Positions 1-7,841 of a stretch of 36,054 bases of DNA are shown one piece after another; positions within the stretch are counted from its first letter, which is position 1, and every line of letters begins with the position of its first letter. Location: positions 1-36,054 of the forward strand of contig CACYKR010000013.1 in the NCBI GenBank assembly GCA_902774995.1, in the 5' to 3' direction. The DNA comes from an uncultured Bacteroidales bacterium. GTDB taxonomy: Bacteria; Bacteroidota; Bacteroidia; Bacteroidales; Paludibacteraceae. A program made the position numbers and the translations under genes. Under the pieces are notes generated by a model. The model did not search any database. It worked only from the letters and a program-made list of their open reading frames with translations, and was not told the DNA's origin.

Positions 1-20
1 ATATCTCTCAAAATCGGGTG

Positions 21-52
21 CAAAGGTACTACTTTTTTTTGAATTATGCAAG
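21..52 (-). promoter_or_regulatory. Bacteroidetes-type promoter reading out of the window
   Basis: On the minus strand CTTG (49-52) is followed after exactly 20 bases by TACCTTTG (21-28), matching the Bacteroidetes sigma consensus TTTG/TAnnTTTG. The -33 region continues as CTTGCATAATTC, resembling the other promoters in the window. Transcription would start near position 14 and run left, so the gene it serves lies outside the window. Confidence 0.8.
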
Positions 53-84
53 TTTTTTTAACAAAATAAATTCAACTGCACATC

Positions 85-105
85 TATATATACTATGTAT
101 ATATA
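85..105. repeat. AT-rich perfect palindrome
   Basis: TATATATAC (85-93) and GTATATATA (97-105) are perfect inverted arms around a 3-base centre. It lies between the outward promoter at 21-52 and the helicase gene. It could be an operator or a chance product of AT-rich DNA; nothing decides between these. Confidence 0.45.
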
Positions 106-120
106 AATATAAGTAGGATA

Positions 121-240
121 CGTGTTAGGTCCGATGTTGCTCTTGAGTTGCTCTTGGACTACTCCGTAAGTCCAGGCAAAAAATCGTGTTAGAAGTCATG
201 TTCAGGGCATGTTAGAAGTCGTGTTCAAGCCATGTTGGAA
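121..240 (+). repeat. phased short direct repeats upstream of the helicase gene
   Basis: Two tandem 11-mers, GTTGCTCTTGA (136-146) and GTTGCTCTTGG (147-157), are followed by two 23-base units starting GTTAGAAGTC (188-210 and 211-233). Each 23-base unit resolves into a 12-base and an 11-base piece that begin RTGTT. A partial third unit runs into the helicase start codon. I see no TAnnTTTG promoter here. Confidence 0.7.
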
Positions 241-1638
241 GATTTTATAATAGGACGAATTAAGGCGGAACTGCCGTTTGAACCGAACGAGGAGAAAGCC
301 GGGTTGTTCAAAGCACTCGGTGCTTTTCTGGTGTCCCGTGACGAACGGAAAGCATTTATCCTGCGCGGCTATGCCGGAACGGGCAAGACCAGTGTGATGA
401 GTGCGTTAGTCCGTGCGTTAGCGGGGCTGAAACAGCCGTGTGTCCTGCTCGCCCCTACCGGCCGGGCGGCGAAAGTGCTGAGCAAATACTCCGGCAGACA
501 GGCATACACCATTCACAAGAAGATTTACCGGCAAGACCAACTGGGTGTAGAAGCCTTCTCGCTGAGCGACAACCTGCATAAGAACACGCTATTCATCGTC
601 GATGAGGCGTCCATGCTCTCCGGCAACCGCGACAACGGCACTTTCGGCAGCGGCTGCCTGCTGGACGACTTAGTGCGATATGTCTATAACGGACAGGGAT
701 GCCGTCTGCTGTTGCTGGGCGATGACGCCCAGTTGCCGCCGGTCGGGAGTCTGCAGAGCCCCGCGCTGGACGCGGATTTCATGAGTGGGTATGGGTTACA
801 GGTGACCGGTTACGGGTTACGGGAAGTGGCACGCCAGGCACTGGACAGCGGTATCCTGAGTGAGGCGACAAGGATCCGGGAACTTATTTCTGATTCGGAA
901 TACCCGATGACCAATTTATCCATCCATCCCAACGGAAAGGACATAATCAAGCTGCAAGGGGAAGAAGTCATCGAGCGGCTGGAGGACAGCTGGCGGGAAG
1001 CTGGCTCCGAAGAGACACTGATCATCGCACGGAGCAACAAGATGACCAACCTCTATAATCAAGGCGTGCGTGCACGTGTGCTTTGGAAAGAAGACGAACT
1101 CTCCAACGGCGACCGGGTGATGGTAACGAAAAACAACTATTTCTGGACGGAGGCATACGATGATCTGGAGTTTTTAGCTAACGGCGATATGCTGGAAATC
1201 AATCGTTTGACCAACATCCATGAGATGTACGGTTTTCACTTTGCACAGGCGGAGTTACGGTCGGTGGACTATAACTGGGAGATAGAGGCGATGATTTGGC
1301 TGGACACCCTTACCACCGACAGCCCGGAGACCAACTACGCGATGCAGAAAGAGCTCTTCGGCCGTATTGCGGAGGATTATCCGGAAATCCGGAACAAAAA
1401 AGAGCTGGTCAAAAAGATATACGCTTCGCCCTATTACAACGCCCTGCAGATCCGTTACGCGTATTGCGTGACCTGCCATAAAGCGCAGGGCGGCCAATGG
1501 AAACATGTCTATCTGGACACGTCCGGCATCGGCGAAGACGAGGAGCGTATGGCGGACCCTACGGAAAGACAGGAATACCTGCGATGGCTCTATACCGCAG
1601 TGACTCGTGCAACGGAGAAAATCTATCTGTTGCGATAA
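232..1638 (+). CDS. RecD-like SF1B ATP-dependent DNA helicase
   Basis: A 468-residue superfamily 1B helicase. Motifs in order: Walker A GYAGTGKTS (residues 46-54), APTGRAA (74-80), TIH (93-95), Walker B FIVDEASM (121-128), motif III LLGDDAQLPPVGS (161-173), and near the C-terminus VTCHKAQGGQW and YTAVTRA, which together form a UvrD_C_2-type end. There is no RecD2-like long N-terminal extension, so this is the short stand-alone form common in Bacteroidetes. It probably unwinds DNA in repair or recombination; the specific role is unknown. The ATG at 232 lies inside a short upstream repeat unit, but the N-terminal peptide resembles that of relatives, which supports this start. No clear promoter was found upstream. 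Confidence 0.88.
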   Translation: MLEDFIIGRIKAELPFEPNEEKAGLFKALGAFLVSRDERKAFILRGYAGTGKTSVMSALVRALAGLKQPCVLLAPTGRAAKVLSKYSGRQAYTIHKKIYRQDQLGVEAFSLSDNLHKNTLFIVDEASMLSGNRDNGTFGSGCLLDDLVRYVYNGQGCRLLLLGDDAQLPPVGSLQSPALDADFMSGYGLQVTGYGLREVARQALDSGILSEATRIRELISDSEYPMTNLSIHPNGKDIIKLQGEEVIERLEDSWREAGSEETLIIARSNKMTNLYNQGVRARVLWKEDELSNGDRVMVTKNNYFWTEAYDDLEFLANGDMLEINRLTNIHEMYGFHFAQAELRSVDYNWEIEAMIWLDTLTTDSPETNYAMQKELFGRIAEDYPEIRNKKELVKKIYASPYYNALQIRYAYCVTCHKAQGGQWKHVYLDTSGIGEDEERMADPTERQEYLRWLYTAVTRATEKIYLLR

Positions 1639-1674
1639 GCAAAGACATTTATTTAAGAAATTTATGTCCATATA

Positions 1675-1706
1675 TTTGCATATATGGAGATTTTTTTGTA
1701 ACTTTG
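1675..1706 (+). promoter_or_regulatory. promoter of the lipoprotein-OmpA operon
   Basis: TTTG (1675-1678), a 20-base spacer and TAACTTTG (1699-1706) fit the Bacteroidetes consensus. The -33 box continues as TTTGCATATATGG. The predicted start near 1713 leaves a leader of about 36 nt before the ATG at 1750. Confidence 0.85.
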
Positions 1707-1749
1707 CACCCAAATTGTATTTTTATAACAAACAATAATAATAACGACA

Positions 1750-3534
1750 ATGAAAAAACTCATTTTCACCCTTGCCATCGGGTGCGCAATGTTGGGCTGC
1801 CGGTCAGACATTGACCTGAAGAACATTGACGCCAAGGCACAGGTTGACGGCGGCTTAGCGCTGCCCGTAGGTAGCATTCGCGCCACCATCGGCGATTTCT
1901 TAGGCGCCGAGCAAGTCAAAGAAATCAAGGTGGACGAGTATGGTATTTTTCACTTTGTGGATACCATTGACATTCCGACCAAAGATTACCGCAAGATCGA
2001 TGTAGAAAGCTACATCATCAAGGACGAAAGCACGTTGCATTTCAGCATCGCAGACAAAATCGGTACGGGTACTATCCATGGAGATGGAACCACAGTCACC
2101 AACCTGCTCTTTGATCTGGAGCTCGGTATGAAAGGTATTAACGAGGATGCCACCGAAGAGCGTATCGACAGTATCTGGGTTTCCGAAGCCGATTTCACAT
2201 CTATCATCAATGTAGAGGATTTCCAGCTGAACTGGAGCGAGATTCAGGGCGTGCAACTGATCTTGAGCGACCAGTTTCGCAGACCGGAAGGAAAGACGAT
2301 TGACATTCCGGTATCCGGCAAAGATTTTGATCAAGAGATACCGATCAAGGTACGTGATTTCACGCTCTGTCTGATGAAAGACAAAACGAATCCATCGGCC
2401 GGTACAGTGAACAAAATTAAGTTCCAGATTTTGTTCAAAGTACGTCCGACTAACGGCCACGAGATTCCTGTCTCGGACGATAGTAAGTTTGCTTATAACC
2501 TGCAGGTTAAGGTGATTAACTATGATGCTATCTGGGGTTTGTTCCAGGCCGGAAACGAGATGCGCGATGAGCAAAAACTCAACATGGACAGCCTGTGGGA
2601 AGGATGGAAAGACCTGAAGAAACTCAAAGTCCGTTTTGCAGAGCCGAGCATCGAGGTGTTTGTATCGCATAAGATCGCAGCTCCGCTCCGTATGTACGTA
2701 GATTCGTTGACCGCTGTGGATTCGCTGGGAAACACCACCTACGCGTTATGGGATGGTGACCGCCAGACGGATTTTGACTTGCGTCCTACCCTGTCGCCGT
2801 ATAGCCCTGATTTGAACGACAGCGTGACCAATACGCGTATCTTCAACTACGAGCCGAGCAAAGGACATATAGACCGGATGTTTGACGTGCGGCCTGATTA
2901 TTTCAGCTATGGTTTCCACCTTCAGTTGGACAAGAACTCGCGTAGCGACTTTCCTTGGAACCAACACCGTATCACTGCGGATCATAAGGTACGCGGATAT
3001 GCCGTGGCAGACCTGCCATTTAAGTTCAACAAGGGCTCGGAGTTGGAATACATCACTACCTTCACGGACGTAGATCTCAGTAAGATTACCCTCGACTCTC
3101 TCTTGGCAAGCGCAGATATATTGGATACCGTCAATGCCACCGATCTGAAGTTGATCATGAGGTTTGAGAACAAGATTCCGTTCAATATTGACGCACGCTT
3201 CGTTTTCCTGGACAAAGACAGCATCAATATGAATATGATCTTGTTGCAGGACAGCACCAGCAATCATATCCGCATCCCTGCTCCGAAGATGACTGCTCCG
3301 CAGGATGAAAAGAGCTATGGAGAGGTGCTTGAGGCTACAGACGCCACGCTCATCATCCGTATTGACAAGAGTAAGTTTGACCGTTTCGCGGAGGTGAAGC
3401 ATATCCGCATGGATGCCGCTATTCTCGACAATCCGCAACGGTGTATTATCAAAGACAGCTCCAGTCTCTTAGTGCAAATAGGTATCACTGCGCAGATTGA
3501 TGCAGTGCTTGATTTTAACAAGAAAAACAAATAA
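1750..3534 (+). CDS. large predicted lipoprotein, family not recognised
   Basis: A 594-residue protein with a lipoprotein signal: a short basic N-terminus (MKK), a hydrophobic stretch and the lipobox AMLGC with the lipidated Cys at residue 17. The rest is soluble, rich in Asp, Ile and beta-forming residues, without motifs I can assign to an enzyme. It has its own promoter and ends 15 bases before the OmpA-family gene, so the two are almost certainly co-transcribed. An envelope role together with that outer-membrane protein is a reasonable inference from position, not from domains. The start is supported by the lipobox spacing and the promoter 43 bases upstream. Confidence 0.8.
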   Translation: MKKLIFTLAIGCAMLGCRSDIDLKNIDAKAQVDGGLALPVGSIRATIGDFLGAEQVKEIKVDEYGIFHFVDTIDIPTKDYRKIDVESYIIKDESTLHFSIADKIGTGTIHGDGTTVTNLLFDLELGMKGINEDATEERIDSIWVSEADFTSIINVEDFQLNWSEIQGVQLILSDQFRRPEGKTIDIPVSGKDFDQEIPIKVRDFTLCLMKDKTNPSAGTVNKIKFQILFKVRPTNGHEIPVSDDSKFAYNLQVKVINYDAIWGLFQAGNEMRDEQKLNMDSLWEGWKDLKKLKVRFAEPSIEVFVSHKIAAPLRMYVDSLTAVDSLGNTTYALWDGDRQTDFDLRPTLSPYSPDLNDSVTNTRIFNYEPSKGHIDRMFDVRPDYFSYGFHLQLDKNSRSDFPWNQHRITADHKVRGYAVADLPFKFNKGSELEYITTFTDVDLSKITLDSLLASADILDTVNATDLKLIMRFENKIPFNIDARFVFLDKDSINMNMILLQDSTSNHIRIPAPKMTAPQDEKSYGEVLEATDATLIIRIDKSKFDRFAEVKHIRMDAAILDNPQRCIIKDSSSLLVQIGITAQIDAVLDFNKKNK

Positions 3535-3535
3535 C

Positions 3536-3541
3536 AGGAGG
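3536..3541 (+). promoter_or_regulatory. strong Shine-Dalgarno sequence before the OmpA-family gene
   Basis: AGGAGG lies 8 bases before the ATG at 3550. Full-length anti-16S matches are unusual in Bacteroidetes, where most genes start from AT-rich leaders, so this suggests high translation of the downstream outer-membrane protein. Confidence 0.6.
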
Positions 3542-3549
3542 GCGAAACA

Positions 3550-6144
3550 ATGAAACAGATGAAATCTATTTTGGTAGCCCTCGCGGCTGTATGCACGGTA
3601 GCTGCTTCTGCGCAGCAGGTGAACACCCTCTATTTCTTGGAGAACGCGCCTATGCGTCATACTATCAACCCGGCGTTCCAACCGGTAAGTCAGGGATATA
3701 TCAACTTCTCCCCGTTAGGATGGACATCGATGAGTCTCGGCAATAACTCACTGACAATGAGCGATATCTTCATGGTGGACCCCGCTACGGGCAAGACCAT
3801 CACCCCGATCCACCCGAACGGCGACAAGGAAGCATTCCTGAAACGTTTCCGCAGCACCACGCTCACGAACGGAGAGATGACCTTCAGCTGGATCAACATG
3901 GGATTCCGTATCAAGAAGAACGGTTATCTGACTATCGGCATCAACGAGCGTCTTCAGAGCAGTTCCTATCTGCCCAAAGCCATTCCTGAATTCTGGCTGG
4001 GCGGTATGATGAAAGATCTCAACGGCGGCTTGAACACCTTTAACCTGAACGGTTTGGGTTCCGATGTAACCGCCTATACCGAAGTCGGCGTAGGGTACAG
4101 CCACAAGCTCAACGACCAATGGACCATCGGTGGTAAACTGAAGTTCCTGATGGGTTCGTTCCATGCCGGAACAAACACCAAGAATCTGGCTATCGACGCT
4201 TCGGCTTCCCAATGGCATATCCACGGCGACATGGGTATCGATGTCACCGGTCCGATTGAGGATGACTACCTGACACGGTATATCGACAACCGCTCCGTCC
4301 GCCAGATTATTGACGGCGAAGGCGCAGAGCCGTTCCAGATGGACAGCCTTATCAACTACAGAAATATCGGCAATCTGTTGACCCCATCCGGCTATGGAGC
4401 AGCACTTGATTTCGGTTTCACATACAAACCTATCGAGCAGTTGCAGATCAGCGCCGCCATCGTTGATCTGGGCTTCATCTATTGGACGGGGAGCAGCAAA
4501 TACAAGTGCTCTGTAGATACCGTCTTCGACGGTGCCGGCCTGGTGGATTATAACGATCCAGCATACCGCGACGCGGACAACAACTTCTCCACCTCTATCC
4601 TGATGGATACCGTCACCACCCGTTTGGGCAACCTGCTCAACGGCACCAAGATGTCCGCCGATGGCAAATCGGGCATGGCGAAGATGCTCACCGCCCGCCT
4701 GAACGTAGGTCTGGATGCGAATTTCTGGGACAACCGCGTAGGCGTAGGTATCGTGTCCGCTACACGCCTGCATAACGCACGGATCTATGAGGAGGTGACT
4801 ATCGGTGCCGCTTTCCGCCCCGTGAACTGGTTCAATATCGCCGTGAGCTATTCGCTGATTGACAACGGCAAATACAGCAATATCGGTGCCGGTCTGGGCT
4901 TTATGCCGTATGACGGTATCAACCTCACCCTCGCATTGGATTATATCCCTACGAGTTATGCCAAGGTGCCTAACTCGAACCTGTATCTCCTCCCGGACAA
5001 GGCCAAGATGCTGAATCTGGCGATGGGCTTCTCCATCTGCTGGGGCTCCAACCGCCGCGACAAAGACAAAGACGGCGTATGGGACAAGATTGATATGTGT
5101 CCCGGTACGCCGCGCGGTGTGGCGGTGGACGAGAGAGGTTGTCCGCTGGACGAGGACAAAGACGGAGTACCCGACTATCTGGACCGCTGCCCCGGTACAC
5201 CGGCTGCAGCTATCGGATTTGTGGATTCGCTGGGTTGCGAACTGGATACCGACGGCGACGGTGTAGAGGACTACAAAGACCAGTGTCCGAATACGCCGGA
5301 GGCCGCTTGGGGTAAGGTGGACAGCGTAGGTTGTCCGTTGGATACCGACGGTGACGGAGTACCCGATTATATCGACCAATGCCCGGATACGCCGGAGGCT
5401 GCTTGGGGCAAGGTGGACAGCGTAGGTTGTCCGATGGATACCGACGGCGACGGAGTGCCCGATTATATCGACCAATGCCCGGATACGCCGGAGGCCGCAT
5501 GGGGTATGGTGGACAGCGTAGGTTGTCCGATTGACAGCGATACGGATGGTATTGCCGATTACCTCGACGAGTGCAGCGATACGCCGGTTGAGGCATACGG
5601 CTTCCTGGACGAGCACGGATGTCCGAAGGACAGCGACGGCGACGGTGTACCTGATTACAAAGACGAGTGTCCGCACGTAGCCGGTATCGCAGCCAACAAG
5701 GGCTGTCCGGAACTCAAACGCGAGGTACGCCAGCTCCTCCAGAAGGCTATGCAGGGTATCGAGTTCGAGACCGGCAAGGCTACTATCAAGTCCAAGTCCT
5801 ACCCGCTCTTGGACAAGATCGCCGCTACCTTCATTGAGAACGAAAACTACGTGATTGAGGTACAGGGCCACACCGACAATACCGGTAAGGCCGAGGTTAA
5901 CCAACGTCTCTCCGACAAACGCGCTAACGCCGTGATGGAGTACCTCAAGAAGAAAGGTGTTCCGGCAGAGCGGATGTCGGCGCACGGCTATGGTCCGGAC
6001 ATGCCTATTGCAGACAACAAGACCAAGGCCGGACGTCAGAAGAACCGCCGCGTAGAGTTTAAGATCACCTTCGAGGAGGTACATATCGAGACCATCCTCG
6101 ACCACGCTGACCAACCGGCTCCCGCACCGGCTCCCGCTGAATAA
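3550..6144 (+). CDS. outer-membrane protein: DUF5723-like barrel, TSP3 repeats, OmpA peptidoglycan-binding domain
   Basis: An 864-residue envelope protein. Residues 1-21 form a cleavable signal peptide ending ASAQ. Residues about 22-500 resemble the DUF5723-type beta-barrel region (NTLYFLENAPMRHTINPAF). Residues 504 to about 720 carry seven calcium-binding thrombospondin type 3 repeats of the form DxDGDGVPDYxDxCP. Residues about 737-845 form an OmpA C-terminal domain, with IEFETGKATI and the peptidoglycan-contact region GHTDNTG, and LSDKRANAV and NRRVEF further on. The protein ends in a Pro-Ala tail. It should anchor the outer membrane to peptidoglycan. Three of the TSP3 units are near-identical 96-bp repeats in the DNA. 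It is the second gene of an operon with the upstream lipoprotein. Confidence 0.88.
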   Translation: MKQMKSILVALAAVCTVAASAQQVNTLYFLENAPMRHTINPAFQPVSQGYINFSPLGWTSMSLGNNSLTMSDIFMVDPATGKTITPIHPNGDKEAFLKRFRSTTLTNGEMTFSWINMGFRIKKNGYLTIGINERLQSSSYLPKAIPEFWLGGMMKDLNGGLNTFNLNGLGSDVTAYTEVGVGYSHKLNDQWTIGGKLKFLMGSFHAGTNTKNLAIDASASQWHIHGDMGIDVTGPIEDDYLTRYIDNRSVRQIIDGEGAEPFQMDSLINYRNIGNLLTPSGYGAALDFGFTYKPIEQLQISAAIVDLGFIYWTGSSKYKCSVDTVFDGAGLVDYNDPAYRDADNNFSTSILMDTVTTRLGNLLNGTKMSADGKSGMAKMLTARLNVGLDANFWDNRVGVGIVSATRLHNARIYEEVTIGAAFRPVNWFNIAVSYSLIDNGKYSNIGAGLGFMPYDGINLTLALDYIPTSYAKVPNSNLYLLPDKAKMLNLAMGFSICWGSNRRDKDKDGVWDKIDMCPGTPRGVAVDERGCPLDEDKDGVPDYLDRCPGTPAAAIGFVDSLGCELDTDGDGVEDYKDQCPNTPEAAWGKVDSVGCPLDTDGDGVPDYIDQCPDTPEAAWGKVDSVGCPMDTDGDGVPDYIDQCPDTPEAAWGMVDSVGCPIDSDTDGIADYLDECSDTPVEAYGFLDEHGCPKDSDGDGVPDYKDECPHVAGIAANKGCPELKREVRQLLQKAMQGIEFETGKATIKSKSYPLLDKIAATFIENENYVIEVQGHTDNTGKAEVNQRLSDKRANAVMEYLKKKGVPAERMSAHGYGPDMPIADNKTKAGRQKNRRVEFKITFEEVHIETILDHADQPAPAPAPAE
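5245..5532 (+). repeat. three tandem 96-bp coding repeats (TSP3 units)
   Basis: Units begin at 5245, 5341 and 5437, each 96 bases (32 codons) reading roughly DTDGDGVPDYIDQCPDTPEA and onward. The DNA is almost identical between units, including synonymous positions, which points to recent duplication and possible copy-number variation. A more diverged unit follows at 5533. Confidence 0.85.
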
Positions 6145-6152
6145 GCATTCTG

Positions 6153-6178
6153 GGTGGCGGCTTTGACCGGCCGCCACC
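6153..6178 (+). terminator. GC-rich hairpin after the OmpA-family gene
   Basis: GGTGGCGGC and GCCGCCACC form a 9-bp stem around an 8-base loop, 8 bases after the stop codon. There is no U tract after it, so it may be a weak terminator or an mRNA-stabilising 3' end before yebC. Confidence 0.5.
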
Positions 6179-6218
6179 TAACTAACACATTTATAAACAA
6201 TCATTAATACAACACATT

Positions 6219-6938
6219 ATGGGACGCGCATTTGAATACAGAAAAGCGACTAAACTGAAAAGATGGGGACACATGTCCCGCACATTTACCAAACTGGGAA
6301 AAGAAATCACGATTGCAGCCCGCGAAGGCGGACCCGATCCGGATTCCAACCCGCGTCTGCGTGCATTGATCCAACAGTGCAAACGCGAGAACATGCCAAA
6401 GGACAATATCGACCGCGCTATCAAAAAAGCTACCGACAAGTCCTCCGAGGGCTACAAGGAGATCAACTACGAGGGATACGGTCCGCATGGTATCGCTATC
6501 TTCGTGGAGACTGCCACGGACAACCATATGCGTACGGTAGCCAACATCCGCTCCTACTTCACCAAGTTCGGCGGCACACTCGGTACGCAGGGTTCGCTGC
6601 AGTTCCTCTTTGACCGCAAGGCTTGCTTCACCGTGACAATGAAAGACGGCATCGACCTGGACGAATTGGAGCTGGAGCTCATTGATTTCGGCGTAGAGGA
6701 ACTCGGCGTGGACGAGGAGGAGAACACCATCGTCATCTACTCGGATTTCAACGAAGCTATCAACATGCAGAAATACCTGGAGGAGCAAGGCTTCGAGATC
6801 CAGTCCATTGAGTTTGTACGTATCCCGAACGACACCAAGGAGCTCACCGACGAGCAACGCGAGTCCGTTCAGAAACTCATCGACAAAATCGAGGAGGACG
6901 AGGACGTACAGAATGTCTTCACCAATATGGCAGAATAG
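6219..6938 (+). CDS. yebC: YebC/PmpR family translation/transcription regulator
   Basis: A 239-residue YebC/PmpR protein at the family's usual length. It begins MGRAFEYRKATKLKRWGHMS, with the conserved region FTKLGKEITIAAREGGPDP and the three-domain layout of the family. Members have been described as DNA-binding regulators and, more recently, as factors that relieve ribosome stalling on proline-rich stretches. It lies between the OmpA gene and rsmG. The gap to rsmG is only 18 bases, so the two are likely co-transcribed. No TAnnTTTG promoter is evident in the 74-base gap upstream. Confidence 0.92.
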   Translation: MGRAFEYRKATKLKRWGHMSRTFTKLGKEITIAAREGGPDPDSNPRLRALIQQCKRENMPKDNIDRAIKKATDKSSEGYKEINYEGYGPHGIAIFVETATDNHMRTVANIRSYFTKFGGTLGTQGSLQFLFDRKACFTVTMKDGIDLDELELELIDFGVEELGVDEEENTIVIYSDFNEAINMQKYLEEQGFEIQSIEFVRIPNDTKELTDEQRESVQKLIDKIEEDEDVQNVFTNMAE

Positions 6939-6956
6939 TCGAAAGTCGAAAGACCT

Positions 6957-7568
6957 ATGATGATCGAAGATTATTTCTCATTAACAGAACGTCAGGCTGG
7001 GCAGTTTGCTCAGCTTGACGCGCTTTATCGCGACTGGAACAGCAAGATCAATGTCATCTCCCGCAAGGACATTGACAACCTCTACGAGCACCATGTGCTC
7101 CACTCGCTTGCGATAGCCAAAGTGCTGCCTTTCCAACCGGGCACTACCATCATGGATGTAGGTACCGGCGGCGGTTTTCCGGGTATCCCCTTGGCGATTC
7201 TCTTCCCCGAGTGCAAGTTTCTGCTCATTGATTCCATCGGCAAGAAAATCAAGGTGGCATCGGAGGTGGCAAACGCCTTGGGGCTGACAAACGTGGTATG
7301 CAAACAGGAGCGTGCCGAGGAGGAGAAGCAGAAATTCGACTTTGTGGTCTCCCGCGCGGTGATGCCCCTACCCGACTTAGTCAAGCTGGTGCGCAAGAAT
7401 ATCTCCAACCATCATATCAACGCCGTGCCCAACGGTCTGGTGGTGCTCAAAGGCGGAGATTTACAAGACGAACTCCGCCCTTTCAAGGAGGCGGAGCTCA
7501 CTCCGTGCAGTACTTGGTTCGGTACTAACTGGTTTGATAACAAATACGTTATATACCTACCCTTCTAG
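6957..7568 (+). CDS. rsmG: 16S rRNA (guanine-N7) methyltransferase RsmG
   Basis: A 203-residue RsmG/GidB that methylates N7 of the conserved 530-loop guanine (G527) of 16S rRNA using SAM. The Rossmann motif I DVGTGGGFPG is at residues 67-76, followed by FPECKFLLIDSIGKKI and the later FDFVVSRAV region. Two consecutive ATG codons (6957 and 6960) are possible starts. The upstream gap contains a tandem TCGAAAG repeat. Loss of RsmG gives low-level streptomycin resistance in other bacteria. It follows yebC and ends before a palindromic element and the convergent rubredoxin gene. Confidence 0.92.
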   Translation: MMIEDYFSLTERQAGQFAQLDALYRDWNSKINVISRKDIDNLYEHHVLHSLAIAKVLPFQPGTTIMDVGTGGGFPGIPLAILFPECKFLLIDSIGKKIKVASEVANALGLTNVVCKQERAEEEKQKFDFVVSRAVMPLPDLVKLVRKNISNHHINAVPNGLVVLKGGDLQDELRPFKEAELTPCSTWFGTNWFDNKYVIYLPF

Positions 7569-7617
7569 GCGGAAGCCGCTCCTCCCGTTTCATCGGGAGG
7601 ACGCTCCGGGTTCGAAA
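7567..7617. repeat. REP-like palindromic element between convergent genes
   Basis: TCCTCCCG (7580-7587) and CGGGAGGA (7594-7601) form an 8-bp stem with a TTTCAT loop, flanked by GCGGAAGCCGC and a GGGTTCGAAACC segment. It sits between the convergent rsmG and rubredoxin genes and could end transcription from both sides. The overall look is that of a dispersed palindromic repeat; other copies cannot be tested within the window. Confidence 0.5.
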
Positions 7618-7642
7618 CCAAACAAGTGATTTATCTACCCCT

Positions 7643-7801
7643 TTAAGCCTCGGTGAATTGGTCTTTGCCAACGCCGCAGAGGGGGCATGCCCAATCAGCG
7701 GGAAGGTCCTCGAAAGCGGTACCGGGAGCGATACCGTTATCCGGATCGCCTGCTGCGGGATCATATTCGTACCCGCATACATCACATACGTACTTTGCCA
7801 T
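7643..7801 (-). CDS. rubredoxin
   Basis: A 52-residue rubredoxin with the two iron-binding CxxC knuckles: CDVC (Cys6 and Cys9) and CPLC (Cys39 and Cys42), plus the conserved GYEYDP and DWACP contexts. It binds one Fe(Cys)4 centre and acts as a cytoplasmic one-electron carrier, in anaerobes often for peroxide or superoxide reduction. It starts at the ATG at 7801 and ends TEA-stop. It lies 40 bases downstream of the lyase gene on the same strand, and nothing else here suggests a redox partner. The length and all four cysteines are typical, so the call is firm despite the small size. Confidence 0.95.
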   Translation of the reverse strand: MAKYVCDVCGYEYDPAAGDPDNGIAPGTAFEDLPADWACPLCGVGKDQFTEA

Positions 7802-7841
7802 AATAGATTGATGATTAAAGATTTATAATTTATGATTTGTA

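Noticed and set aside
188-240. The 23-base repeats as a CRISPR array.
   Set aside because: There are no spacers, since the units are directly adjacent, only about two and a half copies exist, and no cas genes are near.
5245-5532. The 96-bp repeats as a CRISPR or satellite element.
   Set aside because: They encode TSP3 protein repeats in frame inside a large gene.
3748-6177. An 809-codon open frame on the minus strand, antisense to the OmpA-family gene.
   Set aside because: It mirrors the GC-skewed codon use and repeats of the plus-strand gene, has no recognisable domains or signal, and would require two large overlapping genes. The plus-strand protein has clear TSP3 and OmpA motifs.
7595-7620. 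A tRNA-like fragment (GGGTTCGAAACC resembling a T-arm, with a hairpin before it).
   Set aside because: There is no matching acceptor stem, D-arm or 7-base anticodon loop; the hairpin loop has 6 bases. A palindromic repeat or terminator explains it better.
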